Assembly (NCBI GenBank): GCA_934463115.1
Contig: CAKSIN010000019.1
Coordinates: 1 to 43,573 of the forward strand
DNA from: an uncultured Clostridia bacterium
GTDB taxonomy: Bacteria > Bacillota > Clostridia > UMGS1810
DNA length: 43,573 nt
Reading direction: 5' to 3'
Shown here: positions 6,883 to 16,511 of the stretch, in pieces
How the letters are laid out: each line of letters starts with the position of its first letter
How positions within the stretch are numbered: position 1 is the first letter of the stretch
Made by a program: the position numbers and the translations under genes
The notes under the pieces: model-generated
Databases searched by the model: none
What the model was told of the DNA's origin: nothing
The model's input: the letters and a program-made list of their open reading frames with translations, nothing else

Positions 6883-9800
6883 GAAAATCAGAACAATTAT
6901 CTGCACGGCAATATTTGTGGCACTCACATTTGTGTGCGCACATGCGGCAACATCAAGCGCGGTTATGGATGAGTATTACAGAATATATTATTCAAACATA
7001 TATCCAAACCTGAACGGTGCCAACGCAATACCCGAGGGAGAAGGATACATAGACAGCGTGACCGGCTCACTTTGCACAAATGCCGTTGACTACACAATAA
7101 AGGGTAAAAACGGATTCGACATTCCGTTTCAGAGAGTATTTAAATCCGGGAGCACCGGCGACGATGTATGCGGTGTGGAATACACGAGAGCAAAAACGGT
7201 TCCGCAATATTACTACGATGAGTATACCTGCAGTGCAGACAACAGTACTGTAACCATAATGTTTGAAAATGAAAAGGAAATGTTTGAGGCCGATACAACC
7301 TTTGAGGGAAAAATGTACGGAAGCAGCTCCAAACAAAGGTATGAATCTTTAAAAGATTCCGACACCGGGATATTCTATACAAGGAAAAACACCAGCAAGG
7401 CAAAAATTATGACAACACAGAACAGTTATGTTACTGTTCCGACATATACATATGATCCTAATTCTTTCATCAACATTGCCGGCGAAATGCATATTGTAAA
7501 GCCCGGTCTGTTCCACTATGATTACGATGCGGACAGCAGCGGAATTTACCCGAGCATGATATTTCAGGATATACACGGCGATTCATACACGTTTGAAATA
7601 GTGTATGACAGAGACGGCAGAGATACATCGTTTCGCAGCGCAACAGCTGTACAGATGAATTATTCAAAATATAAATTCAGCGTTGTAAATAGTAATGATT
7701 TGTCCGTAACAGCACAGCACCCGGCGGGATTCACGTATGACACAACGATTAAATCCGACAGCGGCGAGACATACTATTTTGAACGTACTTCTTATCAAAG
7801 CTACAATCTTCTCGGAATATCGGACAGATACGGTAATACATACATAACATCATTCGAAGGCGGTAAATACACCGTTACAACCGATGACGGAGTTGTGTAC
7901 ACATGCAGCAACAGCGGAATAACAAAGACATACGGTGATTCGGTTGTGCAGCTTGTGTCGTATGATACCGAAATAATTAACAGCGAAAAAGATGTAAATA
8001 ACTTATATAAGATTGACAATGAATATATATTTACCGTAAAGAAGAACAGCGGAACAGCGGCTGAAATCCTTTCGGACGACAATAACATTACAAAATACTT
8101 TATGCGGCAGGAGCTAAAGTACGGGCATTTGCTGAGAAATGAGCAGACGCTGACATATTTGCAGCCGTACAAGATAGATTTTCCGACAGGGTTGTCGCGC
8201 TATGCGGAGTATGAGTCGGCAAACGGTTGGATTATAGGAGCTCCGGGTGATTTTTACGACGGTGAATATTATTGCGTGTCGCGCTGCTATGATAAAGTCG
8301 GCAGCACCGTTAAAAATGATACGAACTGCTCGTACGGATACACAACAAACAGATATAAACCAAAATATAAATATATATCGTACTCCAAAAATACACTTGT
8401 GTCCGGAAACGATGAAATACAAAATGAAATAACATACATCACATATCCGTATCGCGTAACACAAAAAATAATAAAAGATGCCGGAAATAATTCGTACATA
8501 CAGCATGAGTATACATACTATGGCAGTTATTCCGATTCCGGTATAACGGCTGATTGCATAAATAAATACATTGGCGGTTCGTCTGCCTCCCACACAAAAA
8601 ACTACGCATACAATGCGCAGAATCAGCTAAGCCGCGAAACGGACGGAGACTATGAGTGCAGCTACACATATTTTGACGGCGACGGCGAAACATATTTGCC
8701 GAAAACAACAGAATACAAAAAGGATGCCGACACAACCGTTAAGATAGAAAATGTCCTCACAGAGGATAAAAAGTCGATAGCTGCGCAGAACACATACGAA
8801 AATGATGTGCTCAAACGCACGGTAAATTACACCTACGACTCATTCGGAAATGTTGCGAGCGAGAGCGTGGCTGTCGGTGACAAAACAGCACTCACACAGT
8901 ATGCATACACATATTCCCCCGGCGGCGGATATACCGTGACGAAAACTCAAAAGAATATTACGGACAGCGAGGGATATGACGTAGATGATATCGTTACAAC
9001 AATCGTGTATGATTTCGAACACCGCCCGATAAGCCAAACGGACGGAAACGGCGGTGTTACAACCATGACGTATGACATGAGCGGCAGACTGCTTTCGGCA
9101 TCATATCCCGACGGCACAAGCGAAAGCTTTTCGTACGACACGGAAAACAACATCGTTACATGCACGGCGAAAAACGGAACGGTGTACAAGGTGTATTTTG
9201 ACGAATGGAACAACAGAATCAAAACAACGGCTGTTGCCGACGGCGCAGAGGTTGTATTTGATGAATATTCCTACAACGACCGCGGACTTGTGGAGTCGTA
9301 CAAAAGATACACGGCAGCTGGAGTGTACAACGAGGCGAAATATACCTACGACGGATTTGGCACAATCGCAGGCGAAAGGGTGTACGATACCGACGGCACA
9401 CTGCTGAGGAATATTTCGTACACACAGTCGATATCCAAAGACAGCAGCAACCGCCCTGTTACAACAGTTAAACGCTCAACAAGCGGAGGCAGCGGAACAT
9501 TTGCCGACTACAGCGAGAGTGCCGACTACCGCGGCAATATTACCAAGCGCGAATATTCGTCCGGCAGCGATGCCCGCACATACTCATACACATATGACTT
9601 TGTGGGCAATGCTCTGACCGAAACTGATCCCCTCGGTAACGAGACTTCCACCGCGTATGACATATTCGGCAATCCGACTTCGGTGACCTATGCCGACGGA
9701 ACATCTGTCAGCTATGAGTACAATTCACTCGGACTTGTTACGCAAAAGACCGACGCACGCGGAAACACATCACGCTGCGAATATGACGCAGCCGGCAGAC

Positions 9801-12262
9801 TGATTAATGAATATGTTCCGCTTGATGAAGAAATGGATATGCAATGTTCAATTGATTATGATGCGAACGGCAACGTAATTTCGAAGCGAAAATTGCACAT
9901 GGATTTGGCTTTTAAAAAGACGTATATTTCGGAAGAATATTCATACGATTCTATGAACAGATTGGCGTATGCAGTTGCTCATCCGACCGCACGCGAGAAG
10001 ATATATACACTTTACAGCTATAACGCACTCGGAACCCCGACAACAGTTACAACACGTACACAGAATCTGGAAAACACCGGTTCCGACAGGATAACGGCAT
10101 ATACGTATGATGGCCTCGGAAGAATGATAACCGAAACAACTCCCGACGGCAATACAAAGACATATTCATATGACTATCAGGGAAGAACGACAAAAATAAC
10201 CGATTCCGCCGGAATTGAAGATGTGTACACGTACACGGCGTTCGATAATATTGCAATGCGGACGAGAGACGGCGAAAGCGTGGCATTTGTTTATGACGCA
10301 CTCGGCAATCGTACACAAATGATGGATTCATCCGGGACAACGAATTACGAATACAACCCGTTTGGAGAATTGACAACCGAAACCAAAGATGATATACTCA
10401 AATCATACACATATGATTCCATCGGACGGCGCACAGAATTTGGCATAACGAGCGGCACAGACAATGTAATTTTCAATACCTACGGGTACGACTCGGTGGG
10501 AAGATTGACATCGGTGACAAACGGGCAGGATTATGTTGAGTACACATATGACGGAAACTCAAATCTACTCACTTCATCCGTGAACGGAGTGCTTAAATCC
10601 GAAAGCACCTACAATGTCGGCAATCTGCCAAAAGTCATACGGCAGTATGCATCCGGTGAACTGCAAGACACATCAACGTATGTATATAACGAGGACGGAA
10701 CGTTGTATCGCAGTGTAACGGAAAGAGCCACCGGCGAAGAACAACAGCTGTCGTACAATTATGACTACATGGGCAGAATGTACAGCGAGTCGGTATTTAC
10801 CAAAGACAAGAACACAGGGTATGTTACAACATGGCTGGATTACAGCATTAGTTACGATGAATACGGAAATATCGATTGGGAATACAGAGTTGACAGAATG
10901 CTCAATACCGAACTTATGGTAGAAAACACTTTTGACACTGCCAACAAAATCACTCAAACACGTGTAAAGGATTTGAAGATATCAGATGGCGACCAGTATA
11001 TATCCGATACCGCATATACCTACAACACGAACGGAGCAATAACGGCAATAACCGAGAACGGCGAACTCAAAAAATCATTTGAGTATGACGGATTCGGCAG
11101 GCTGTCCCGCGCATTGGTTGACGGAACAGAATCCGAATACACCTACAACGGAGATAATCTGCGACAAACAAAATCGGTAGACGGCGCACTCACAACACAT
11201 ATCCTTGACGGTGCAAATGTAGTTGCGGATATTTCGGATTCGGGAACAAAAACATTTGTTCGCGGCAATAGCCTTGAACTGTTCAAAACACAGGGCGGCA
11301 GCACAAAAACATACCTGAATTCATATCCGCGAAACGATGTGTCCGCATTGGTGGATTCCGACGGCTCAACATCCGATTATATCTACACCGCATACGGCGA
11401 AAAGATAGGAACAAACGATAACACGGAAAACCCGTTCGGCTATTGCGGAGAATATTTCGATACCGAAACAGGACTCGTGTACCTGCGCAACAGATACTAT
11501 GATCCGACCATGCACAGATTTATATCCGAAGATCCTGCAAAGGACGGGTTGAATTGGTATGCATATTGTAATAACAATCCTGTTATTAGAATTGATCCTT
11601 TTGGATTGGAAAGCTATATTTTTTACACAACCGGAAAATACTCTGATTTTTCAACTCAAGCGCAGTGGCAAAAAGAGAGACTTGAAAATATGGGTGAAAA
11701 GGTTATAATGATACCTGTTAAAGGTATTAAATCTTTCAAAAAGGGTTGGAATGGCATGGGAATTGTAGATGGTGAAAATGTGGATATAAACTATGTTATG
11801 ATTTATACACATGGGAATCAGCGGTCAATGATATTTGAATCTGGCTCAACAACAAATGCAATGTCTATTGATGGAGAAAATTCATCCGGTGAAAAAATAG
11901 GAAATATAAATGATTTGCAGGAGAAGAACATAAAAGAATTAAACCTTTTATCATGCAATGCCGGGAATGTGTTGACGTACTATAAAAAGGGAAAAAATCT
12001 CGCAAGTGTATTGTCAAAGAAAGTAATAAACGGAAATACGTATGCTTACGACGGGAATGTATCTTTTGGCAAATCGGCATGGGATATTTTTGGAGAGGAT
12101 ATAGGTATGTCATCCAGACTTGCGACAAATCAAAGTGGATTTAATGAAATTGCAAGAGGTTATAATATGTCTGGTCAAAAACCGTTAGGGAAAATAACAT
12201 ATTATGGTGGTGAATATAGACCATATGGCTATTATCCAAATACAAGTATACGACCAATGTAG
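6875..12262 (+). CDS. RHS-repeat protein with caspase-like C-terminal tip
   Basis: A 1795-aa secreted polymorphic-toxin-type protein. A signal peptide (~1-25) is followed by an N-terminal region with the DUF6531-like GYIDSVTGSL..NAVDYTI start, then dozens of YD/RHS repeats forming the beta-cage. The core ends with the conserved YLRNRYYDPTMHRFISEDP and NWYAY..NNPV..IDPFG. The variable tip begins at about residue 1580. The tip carries H1646 in IYTHGNQ and C1694 in LLSCNAGN, spaced and embedded as in caspase-like (clan CD) peptidases, so a protease effector is plausible. GGGAGG lies 9 nt before the ATG. The adjacent membrane protein at 12281 is the likely immunity gene. The last ~1.4 kb of the core is duplicated in the next RHS cassette. 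The RHS call is secure; the tip activity is inferred. Confidence 0.92.
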   Translation: MNKKIRTIICTAIFVALTFVCAHAATSSAVMDEYYRIYYSNIYPNLNGANAIPEGEGYIDSVTGSLCTNAVDYTIKGKNGFDIPFQRVFKSGSTGDDVCGVEYTRAKTVPQYYYDEYTCSADNSTVTIMFENEKEMFEADTTFEGKMYGSSSKQRYESLKDSDTGIFYTRKNTSKAKIMTTQNSYVTVPTYTYDPNSFINIAGEMHIVKPGLFHYDYDADSSGIYPSMIFQDIHGDSYTFEIVYDRDGRDTSFRSATAVQMNYSKYKFSVVNSNDLSVTAQHPAGFTYDTTIKSDSGETYYFERTSYQSYNLLGISDRYGNTYITSFEGGKYTVTTDDGVVYTCSNSGITKTYGDSVVQLVSYDTEIINSEKDVNNLYKIDNEYIFTVKKNSGTAAEILSDDNNITKYFMRQELKYGHLLRNEQTLTYLQPYKIDFPTGLSRYAEYESANGWIIGAPGDFYDGEYYCVSRCYDKVGSTVKNDTNCSYGYTTNRYKPKYKYISYSKNTLVSGNDEIQNEITYITYPYRVTQKIIKDAGNNSYIQHEYTYYGSYSDSGITADCINKYIGGSSASHTKNYAYNAQNQLSRETDGDYECSYTYFDGDGETYLPKTTEYKKDADTTVKIENVLTEDKKSIAAQNTYENDVLKRTVNYTYDSFGNVASESVAVGDKTALTQYAYTYSPGGGYTVTKTQKNITDSEGYDVDDIVTTIVYDFEHRPISQTDGNGGVTTMTYDMSGRLLSASYPDGTSESFSYDTENNIVTCTAKNGTVYKVYFDEWNNRIKTTAVADGAEVVFDEYSYNDRGLVESYKRYTAAGVYNEAKYTYDGFGTIAGERVYDTDGTLLRNISYTQSISKDSSNRPVTTVKRSTSGGSGTFADYSESADYRGNITKREYSSGSDARTYSYTYDFVGNALTETDPLGNETSTAYDIFGNPTSVTYADGTSVSYEYNSLGLVTQKTDARGNTSRCEYDAAGRLINEYVPLDEEMDMQCSIDYDANGNVISKRKLHMDLAFKKTYISEEYSYDSMNRLAYAVAHPTAREKIYTLYSYNALGTPTTVTTRTQNLENTGSDRITAYTYDGLGRMITETTPDGNTKTYSYDYQGRTTKITDSAGIEDVYTYTAFDNIAMRTRDGESVAFVYDALGNRTQMMDSSGTTNYEYNPFGELTTETKDDILKSYTYDSIGRRTEFGITSGTDNVIFNTYGYDSVGRLTSVTNGQDYVEYTYDGNSNLLTSSVNGVLKSESTYNVGNLPKVIRQYASGELQDTSTYVYNEDGTLYRSVTERATGEEQQLSYNYDYMGRMYSESVFTKDKNTGYVTTWLDYSISYDEYGNIDWEYRVDRMLNTELMVENTFDTANKITQTRVKDLKISDGDQYISDTAYTYNTNGAITAITENGELKKSFEYDGFGRLSRALVDGTESEYTYNGDNLRQTKSVDGALTTHILDGANVVADISDSGTKTFVRGNSLELFKTQGGSTKTYLNSYPRNDVSALVDSDGSTSDYIYTAYGEKIGTNDNTENPFGYCGEYFDTETGLVYLRNRYYDPTMHRFISEDPAKDGLNWYAYCNNNPVIRIDPFGLESYIFYTTGKYSDFSTQAQWQKERLENMGEKVIMIPVKGIKSFKKGWNGMGIVDGENVDINYVMIYTHGNQRSMIFESGSTTNAMSIDGENSSGEKIGNINDLQEKNIKELNLLSCNAGNVLTYYKKGKNLASVLSKKVINGNTYAYDGNVSFGKSAWDIFGEDIGMSSRLATNQSGFNEIARGYNMSGQKPLGKITYYGGEYRPYGYYPNTSIRPM
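10160..11566 (+). repeat. RHS core direct repeat, copy 1
   Basis: This 1.4-kb segment of the RHS gene recurs at 12937-14343 (constant offset 2777). The first ~190 bp carry scattered substitutions; from about 10351 to the end the two copies look identical by eye. Identity stops sharply after the codons for NWYAY, exactly where the variable tips begin. Confidence 0.9.
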
Positions 12263-12280
12263 GAAGAGGGGGGAAAAATA

Positions 12281-12757
12281 ATGAAAAGAATAAAACGTGT
12301 TGCAGTAGTTATTATTGTAGTAGTATTAATAGTTTTGTTTATATATTTTTGTTTCCACCCATTAGTATACCAATCAGATTATTACTCAGAACTTGGTATC
12401 GGGCAAAACCACTTGTATAGCGGTGTTGTTCAAAAAAAGGGCGAACCCTTAAAGGTTTGGCAAAATGATAACGGAGATTGGATTGTAAGTTATGACGGAC
12501 TGGATATAAGATACGGAAAACAACTCAAGGGAATATTTGAATGTGTTACAATTACGGGCAATCAATATAGATTTGGAATTTGGAAAATTGGTATAGGTAC
12601 ATCGCGGAAGAAAATAGAAAGCATTTACAAACACATGAATAAACTTAAGGATTTGCCAAAAGACGAATTTGGAGTTATTGAGGGTTATACGTGGGTAAGG
12701 TTCAAGTTTGACAAAGATGGCAATGTATCACAAATAAAAATAACTCAAGGAATTTAA
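12281..12757 (+). CDS. membrane-anchored protein, candidate immunity to RHS tip 1
   Basis: A 158-aa protein with one N-terminal transmembrane helix (about 7-26) and an extracytoplasmic domain of ~130 residues rich in aromatic residues. I recognise no family. It starts 18 nt after the RHS stop, behind a very strong G-rich ribosome-binding site (GAGGGGGG). Immediate position after an RHS tip, small size and membrane tethering on the outer face fit an immunity protein acting where a secreted toxin would meet its producer. That is inference from gene order. Confidence 0.7.
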   Translation: MKRIKRVAVVIIVVVLIVLFIYFCFHPLVYQSDYYSELGIGQNHLYSGVVQKKGEPLKVWQNDNGDWIVSYDGLDIRYGKQLKGIFECVTITGNQYRFGIWKIGIGTSRKKIESIYKHMNKLKDLPKDEFGVIEGYTWVRFKFDKDGNVSQIKITQGI

Positions 12758-12767
12758 CGGTACTGTT

Positions 12768-12819
12768 GATATGGTGGATATTGCATACGCGGCGTATAAA
12801 TATTCGAACGGAAAATAAA
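12768..12819 (+). pseudogene. 52-bp scar of the SLH gene 3' end
   Basis: Matches 5761-5812, the last codons of the SLH protein (DMVDIAYAAYKYSNGK and stop), with one mismatch in 52 bp. It has no start and no upstream part. It sits between the immunity-type gene and the truncated second RHS cassette, where an ancestral second SLH gene would have stood. Confidence 0.85.
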
Positions 12820-12844
12820 CAGAATTGGGGAGAAACTTTATTCG

Positions 12845-12873
12845 GGCGGACACCGTGCGCCTGCGTGTCCGCC
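12845..12873. other. GC-rich hairpin between the RHS cassettes
   Basis: GGCGGACAC and GTGTCCGCC make a perfect 9-bp stem around an 11-nt loop in an otherwise A/T-rich gap. No T run follows, so termination is doubtful. It could mark a recombination endpoint. Confidence 0.45.
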
Positions 12874-12936
12874 GTGTATGATTGGAATAGAGAACCGGCA
12901 TATGTGATTACAGTTACTTAAAAAATAAAAACAAAA

Positions 12937-14343
12937 ACCTATTCATATGACTACATGGGAAGAACAACAAAAATAACCGATTCCGCCGGAATTGAAGATG
13001 TGTACACATACTCAGCGTTCGACGATATCGCGTCGCGGACGAGAGACGGCGAAAGCGTGACATTTGTTTATGACGCACTCGGCAATCGCACACAGATGAC
13101 GGATTCGTCCGGGACAACAAATTATGAATACAACCCGTTTGGAGAATTGACAACCGAAACCAAAGATGATATACTCAAATCATACACATATGATTCCATC
13201 GGACGGCGCACAGAATTTGGCATAACGAGCGGCACAGACAATGTAATTTTCAATACCTACGGGTACGACTCGGTGGGAAGATTGACATCGGTGACAAACG
13301 GGCAGGATTATGTTGAGTACACATATGACGGAAACTCAAATCTACTCACTTCATCCGTGAACGGAGTGCTTAAATCCGAAAGCACCTACAATGTCGGCAA
13401 TCTGCCAAAAGTCATACGGCAGTATGCATCCGGTGAACTGCAAGACACATCAACGTATGTATATAACGAGGACGGAACGTTGTATCGCAGTGTAACGGAA
13501 AGAGCCACCGGCGAAGAACAACAGCTGTCGTACAATTATGACTACATGGGCAGAATGTACAGCGAGTCGGTATTTACCAAAGACAAGAACACAGGGTATG
13601 TTACAACATGGCTGGATTACAGCATTAGTTACGATGAATACGGAAATATCGATTGGGAATACAGAGTTGACAGAATGCTCAATACCGAACTTATGGTAGA
13701 AAACACTTTTGACACTGCCAACAAAATCACTCAAACACGTGTAAAGGATTTGAAGATATCAGATGGCGACCAGTATATATCCGATACCGCATATACCTAC
13801 AACACGAACGGAGCAATAACGGCAATAACCGAGAACGGCGAACTCAAAAAATCATTTGAGTATGACGGATTCGGCAGGCTGTCCCGCGCATTGGTTGACG
13901 GAACAGAATCCGAATACACCTACAACGGAGATAATCTGCGACAAACAAAATCGGTAGACGGCGCACTCACAACACATATCCTTGACGGTGCAAATGTAGT
14001 TGCGGATATTTCGGATTCGGGAACAAAAACATTTGTTCGCGGCAATAGCCTTGAACTGTTCAAAACACAGGGCGGCAGCACAAAAACATACCTGAATTCA
14101 TATCCGCGAAACGATGTGTCCGCATTGGTGGATTCCGACGGCTCAACATCCGATTATATCTACACCGCATACGGCGAAAAGATAGGAACAAACGATAACA
14201 CGGAAAACCCGTTCGGCTATTGCGGAGAATATTTCGATACCGAAACAGGACTCGTGTACCTGCGCAACAGATACTATGATCCGACCATGCACAGATTTAT
14301 ATCCGAAGATCCTGCAAAGGACGGGTTGAATTGGTATGCATAT
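12937..14343 (+). repeat. RHS core direct repeat, copy 2
   Basis: Second copy of 10160-11566. Homology starts abruptly after an A-rich junction (aacaaaaacc), inside an RHS repeat, and ends at NWYAY before the new tip. Confidence 0.9.
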
Positions 14344-15093
14344 GCCGGCTGCAACCCAACTAAATATGTGGATCCTAATGGAACTGATGCAATTATTATC
14401 ACCAGCGAAGAGGCCGCAGGTGGTAACGGACATACATCAGTGTTATATCAGGATGCTAAAGGAGAATGGTATTATACATATTGGGGAAATAAAGCAGTGG
14501 CCGTGATACATATTCCCAAAACATATATAAAGGAATATCGCAGGAACGGTGATGTTACAGCTAATAGCATGGCATCGTTAAATGATTTCAAAAAATCTCT
14601 TGAACGAATAATTTCTGAGAATGGATTTAATAACATAACATTGGATTATACAAATGCGACATATGTTTTTGGGGATTTTACCGAATCATTAAATGCTGCA
14701 TATGATGATGTTAGAGAGGCATCATTAAGTGATAATTCCTATTATTGTGGATTAACGTCAAAAGATGATGGCACATTAGTTTATCAAGGAAAGAATAGAT
14801 CGTACAACGTGTTTTGGACAAATTGTTTGGATAAGTCATATGCTACTCTTAGCAAAGGTGCGTTACCAAACAAGGAAAATGTTGGAACATATATGGCTAA
14901 TTTAGACATGCACGGTGGAATGGTTCCAAATAGACAGGTTAGTAAATTTAGTCAAATATTTATGAACACATCATTTACACAATTGGCGGCGTATTACAGC
15001 GTAAAAGATTATGCAAGAGCGTATGACGAAAAAAGTCCATGGGCAAAAAAAGCTGAAAAAGCCGAATACGCAAAAAGCGTAAAATTACAGTGA
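12955..15093 (+). CDS. 5'-truncated RHS cassette with papain-like tip (orphan)
   Basis: A 712-codon frame carrying only the last part of an RHS core plus a new tip. The first ATG (12955) lies within an RHS repeat and has no Shine-Dalgarno sequence. The frame is open back to 12922, with a TAA at 12919, and has no signal peptide. It is therefore probably a silent or displaced C-terminal cassette that can recombine with the intact RHS gene upstream. The tip (from ~residue 465) shows H493 in GNGHTSVLYQD and C624 in FWTNCLDKSYATL. This His-then-NC order is seen in permuted papain-like (NlpC/P60, LRAT-like) folds. Activity and expression are uncertain. The membrane protein at 15106 would be its cognate immunity candidate. 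Confidence 0.7.
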   Translation: MGRTTKITDSAGIEDVYTYSAFDDIASRTRDGESVTFVYDALGNRTQMTDSSGTTNYEYNPFGELTTETKDDILKSYTYDSIGRRTEFGITSGTDNVIFNTYGYDSVGRLTSVTNGQDYVEYTYDGNSNLLTSSVNGVLKSESTYNVGNLPKVIRQYASGELQDTSTYVYNEDGTLYRSVTERATGEEQQLSYNYDYMGRMYSESVFTKDKNTGYVTTWLDYSISYDEYGNIDWEYRVDRMLNTELMVENTFDTANKITQTRVKDLKISDGDQYISDTAYTYNTNGAITAITENGELKKSFEYDGFGRLSRALVDGTESEYTYNGDNLRQTKSVDGALTTHILDGANVVADISDSGTKTFVRGNSLELFKTQGGSTKTYLNSYPRNDVSALVDSDGSTSDYIYTAYGEKIGTNDNTENPFGYCGEYFDTETGLVYLRNRYYDPTMHRFISEDPAKDGLNWYAYAGCNPTKYVDPNGTDAIIITSEEAAGGNGHTSVLYQDAKGEWYYTYWGNKAVAVIHIPKTYIKEYRRNGDVTANSMASLNDFKKSLERIISENGFNNITLDYTNATYVFGDFTESLNAAYDDVREASLSDNSYYCGLTSKDDGTLVYQGKNRSYNVFWTNCLDKSYATLSKGALPNKENVGTYMANLDMHGGMVPNRQVSKFSQIFMNTSFTQLAAYYSVKDYARAYDEKSPWAKKAEKAEYAKSVKLQ

Positions 15094-15105
15094 GGTGATA
15101 TGGCG

Positions 15106-15921
15106 ATGTTATTATACTACATACTTTCGCTTGTGCCGGTAATTATAAATATACAGTTTGAGATAAATCCATACGGCAGTTTTCTAAGTAATATTGATAT
15201 TGTTTGGAATTTGGCATACTATATTGCCTTTAAACCGGTATATTTAATAATTATAAATCTGATATTCATAGGGTTAAAAAAGATAAAATATTTGTACGGC
15301 ACTGTCTATATGCTTGTAATCGTGTTTATCGATTTTATGGTGACAATGATATTTAATTTTGTGCATTACAGAAATTGTTGGGGACATGATACACCGTCGG
15401 ATTTGTATTTTGCACTGTACGGAATTCCGTGTGCAATAATTGTAATCGGAATGTTGATTGCATACATGTGCAAAAGGACAAGCAGAACTAAAATAATATA
15501 TTATGTGTTCTTGCTTATTCCGGTTGTAGTGGATGTAATTCTGACGGTCAACTGTAACGAACTGATTGTAAATATAATGTCGTGTAAACCTAACATTTAT
15601 TACCTTTGCATAATAAAGCCGATTTACCTGATTGCCGTTTGCTCAGTATACATACTACGCATCGAAACAGAACGAAAATACATATTAACAAGCGTACTGT
15701 CAACAATAGCTATAGATTTTTTTGCAACGCTTTTTGTTTTTAAAATGTTATATTATGCTGCAGGGTATGACAATATTAAAATTTTGTACACCGGGATGAC
15801 TGCTGTTCAGTGTATAATTGTGACACTCGGAATCGAAATAATATTTTTTGCAAAAAATTTTTTAAACACATCAAAAAAACACAATACACCGTGTGACAGT
15901 AAAAATATGTTTGACAAATAG
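15106..15921 (+). CDS. polytopic membrane protein, candidate immunity to RHS tip 2
   Basis: A 271-aa protein with about eight hydrophobic helices in two similar halves (each with a LY(Y/F)..SL.PV start followed by a FKPVYLI or IKPIYLI segment), suggesting internal duplication. The start at 15106 is preferred because GAGGTGA (15092-15098) is at proper distance; the ATG at 15100 is too close. The Shine-Dalgarno sequence overlaps the stop of the RHS cassette. I recognise no family. Its position after an RHS tip suggests an immunity or tip-associated role, by context only. Confidence 0.7.
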   Translation: MLLYYILSLVPVIINIQFEINPYGSFLSNIDIVWNLAYYIAFKPVYLIIINLIFIGLKKIKYLYGTVYMLVIVFIDFMVTMIFNFVHYRNCWGHDTPSDLYFALYGIPCAIIVIGMLIAYMCKRTSRTKIIYYVFLLIPVVVDVILTVNCNELIVNIMSCKPNIYYLCIIKPIYLIAVCSVYILRIETERKYILTSVLSTIAIDFFATLFVFKMLYYAAGYDNIKILYTGMTAVQCIIVTLGIEIIFFAKNFLNTSKKHNTPCDSKNMFDK

Positions 15922-15930
15922 GAGCAGGAT

Positions 15931-16413
15931 ATGAAAAAATTAACGATAATATCCGCGGTAGTCATATTTATAGTTTTAATGACCGTATATTTTGTGTACG
16001 AAATAAATTTTGATTCGAATTGGAAATTGGAATTTAATGATTTGAAGGCTATGTTCAAGCCGAGCGTTCCATATACATTAGATGTTGATATTGACGATAT
16101 AGAGTATGCAAGTTATTCCGGATCATTCGCCGATTGGGAATATCACCGTGGAAGCAACAATAAAAGGCTGAAAAAGCTTATCAATATGTTTAATCATGCA
16201 GATGTTATACCGGCACCGGAAAGCGAATTGCCAAATATATCTCCGGATGCTACATTTAACTGTTATGATAAAAATCAAAATGAACTGTGCGGAATCGGGA
16301 TATACGGCGGCGTATACTTTAAAGATTATGAAAGAAACGAGGTATACAGATACCGAAGTCAAAGATTGATTGAGGATACCAGCAGGGCACTGGGATTTGA
16401 TATACCATGGTAG
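15931..16413 (+). CDS. small membrane-anchored protein, paralogue of the 17846 gene
   Basis: A 160-aa protein with an N-terminal transmembrane helix (about 4-24) and an outside domain. The segment from LPNISPDATFNCYD to the end aligns with the gene at 17846 (shared PNISPD, CYD, GVYFKD/DVYIKD, LGF), and both carry RG..(R/K)L(K/R)(K/R)L upstream. The ribosome-binding site is AGGAGC, and the gene begins 9 nt after the previous stop. I do not recognise the family. Two paralogues within 2 kb of RHS tips suggest a collected set of immunity-like genes. Confidence 0.68.
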   Translation: MKKLTIISAVVIFIVLMTVYFVYEINFDSNWKLEFNDLKAMFKPSVPYTLDVDIDDIEYASYSGSFADWEYHRGSNNKRLKKLINMFNHADVIPAPESELPNISPDATFNCYDKNQNELCGIGIYGGVYFKDYERNEVYRYRSQRLIEDTSRALGFDIPW

Positions 16414-16511
16414 AGTGATGTGAGATTGAGTGCGTAATGAAAAGAGACATCCTATACTTAAAACAATAATTATTACAGCAATGCTACGCGGATTATGCCG
16501 GGGGGTTACAT

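Noticed and set aside
8114..8593. 159-codon minus-strand frame inside the RHS gene
   Set aside because: It lies opposite a well-conserved RHS coding region and shows no ribosome-binding site or recognisable product.
10673..13734. Two identical 94-codon minus-strand frames 2777 bp apart
   Set aside because: They are the antisense of the duplicated RHS core and only confirm its identity.
14143..14433. Minus-strand frame of 96 codons over the RHS core/tip junction
   Set aside because: Antisense shadow of the RHS frame with no start signals.
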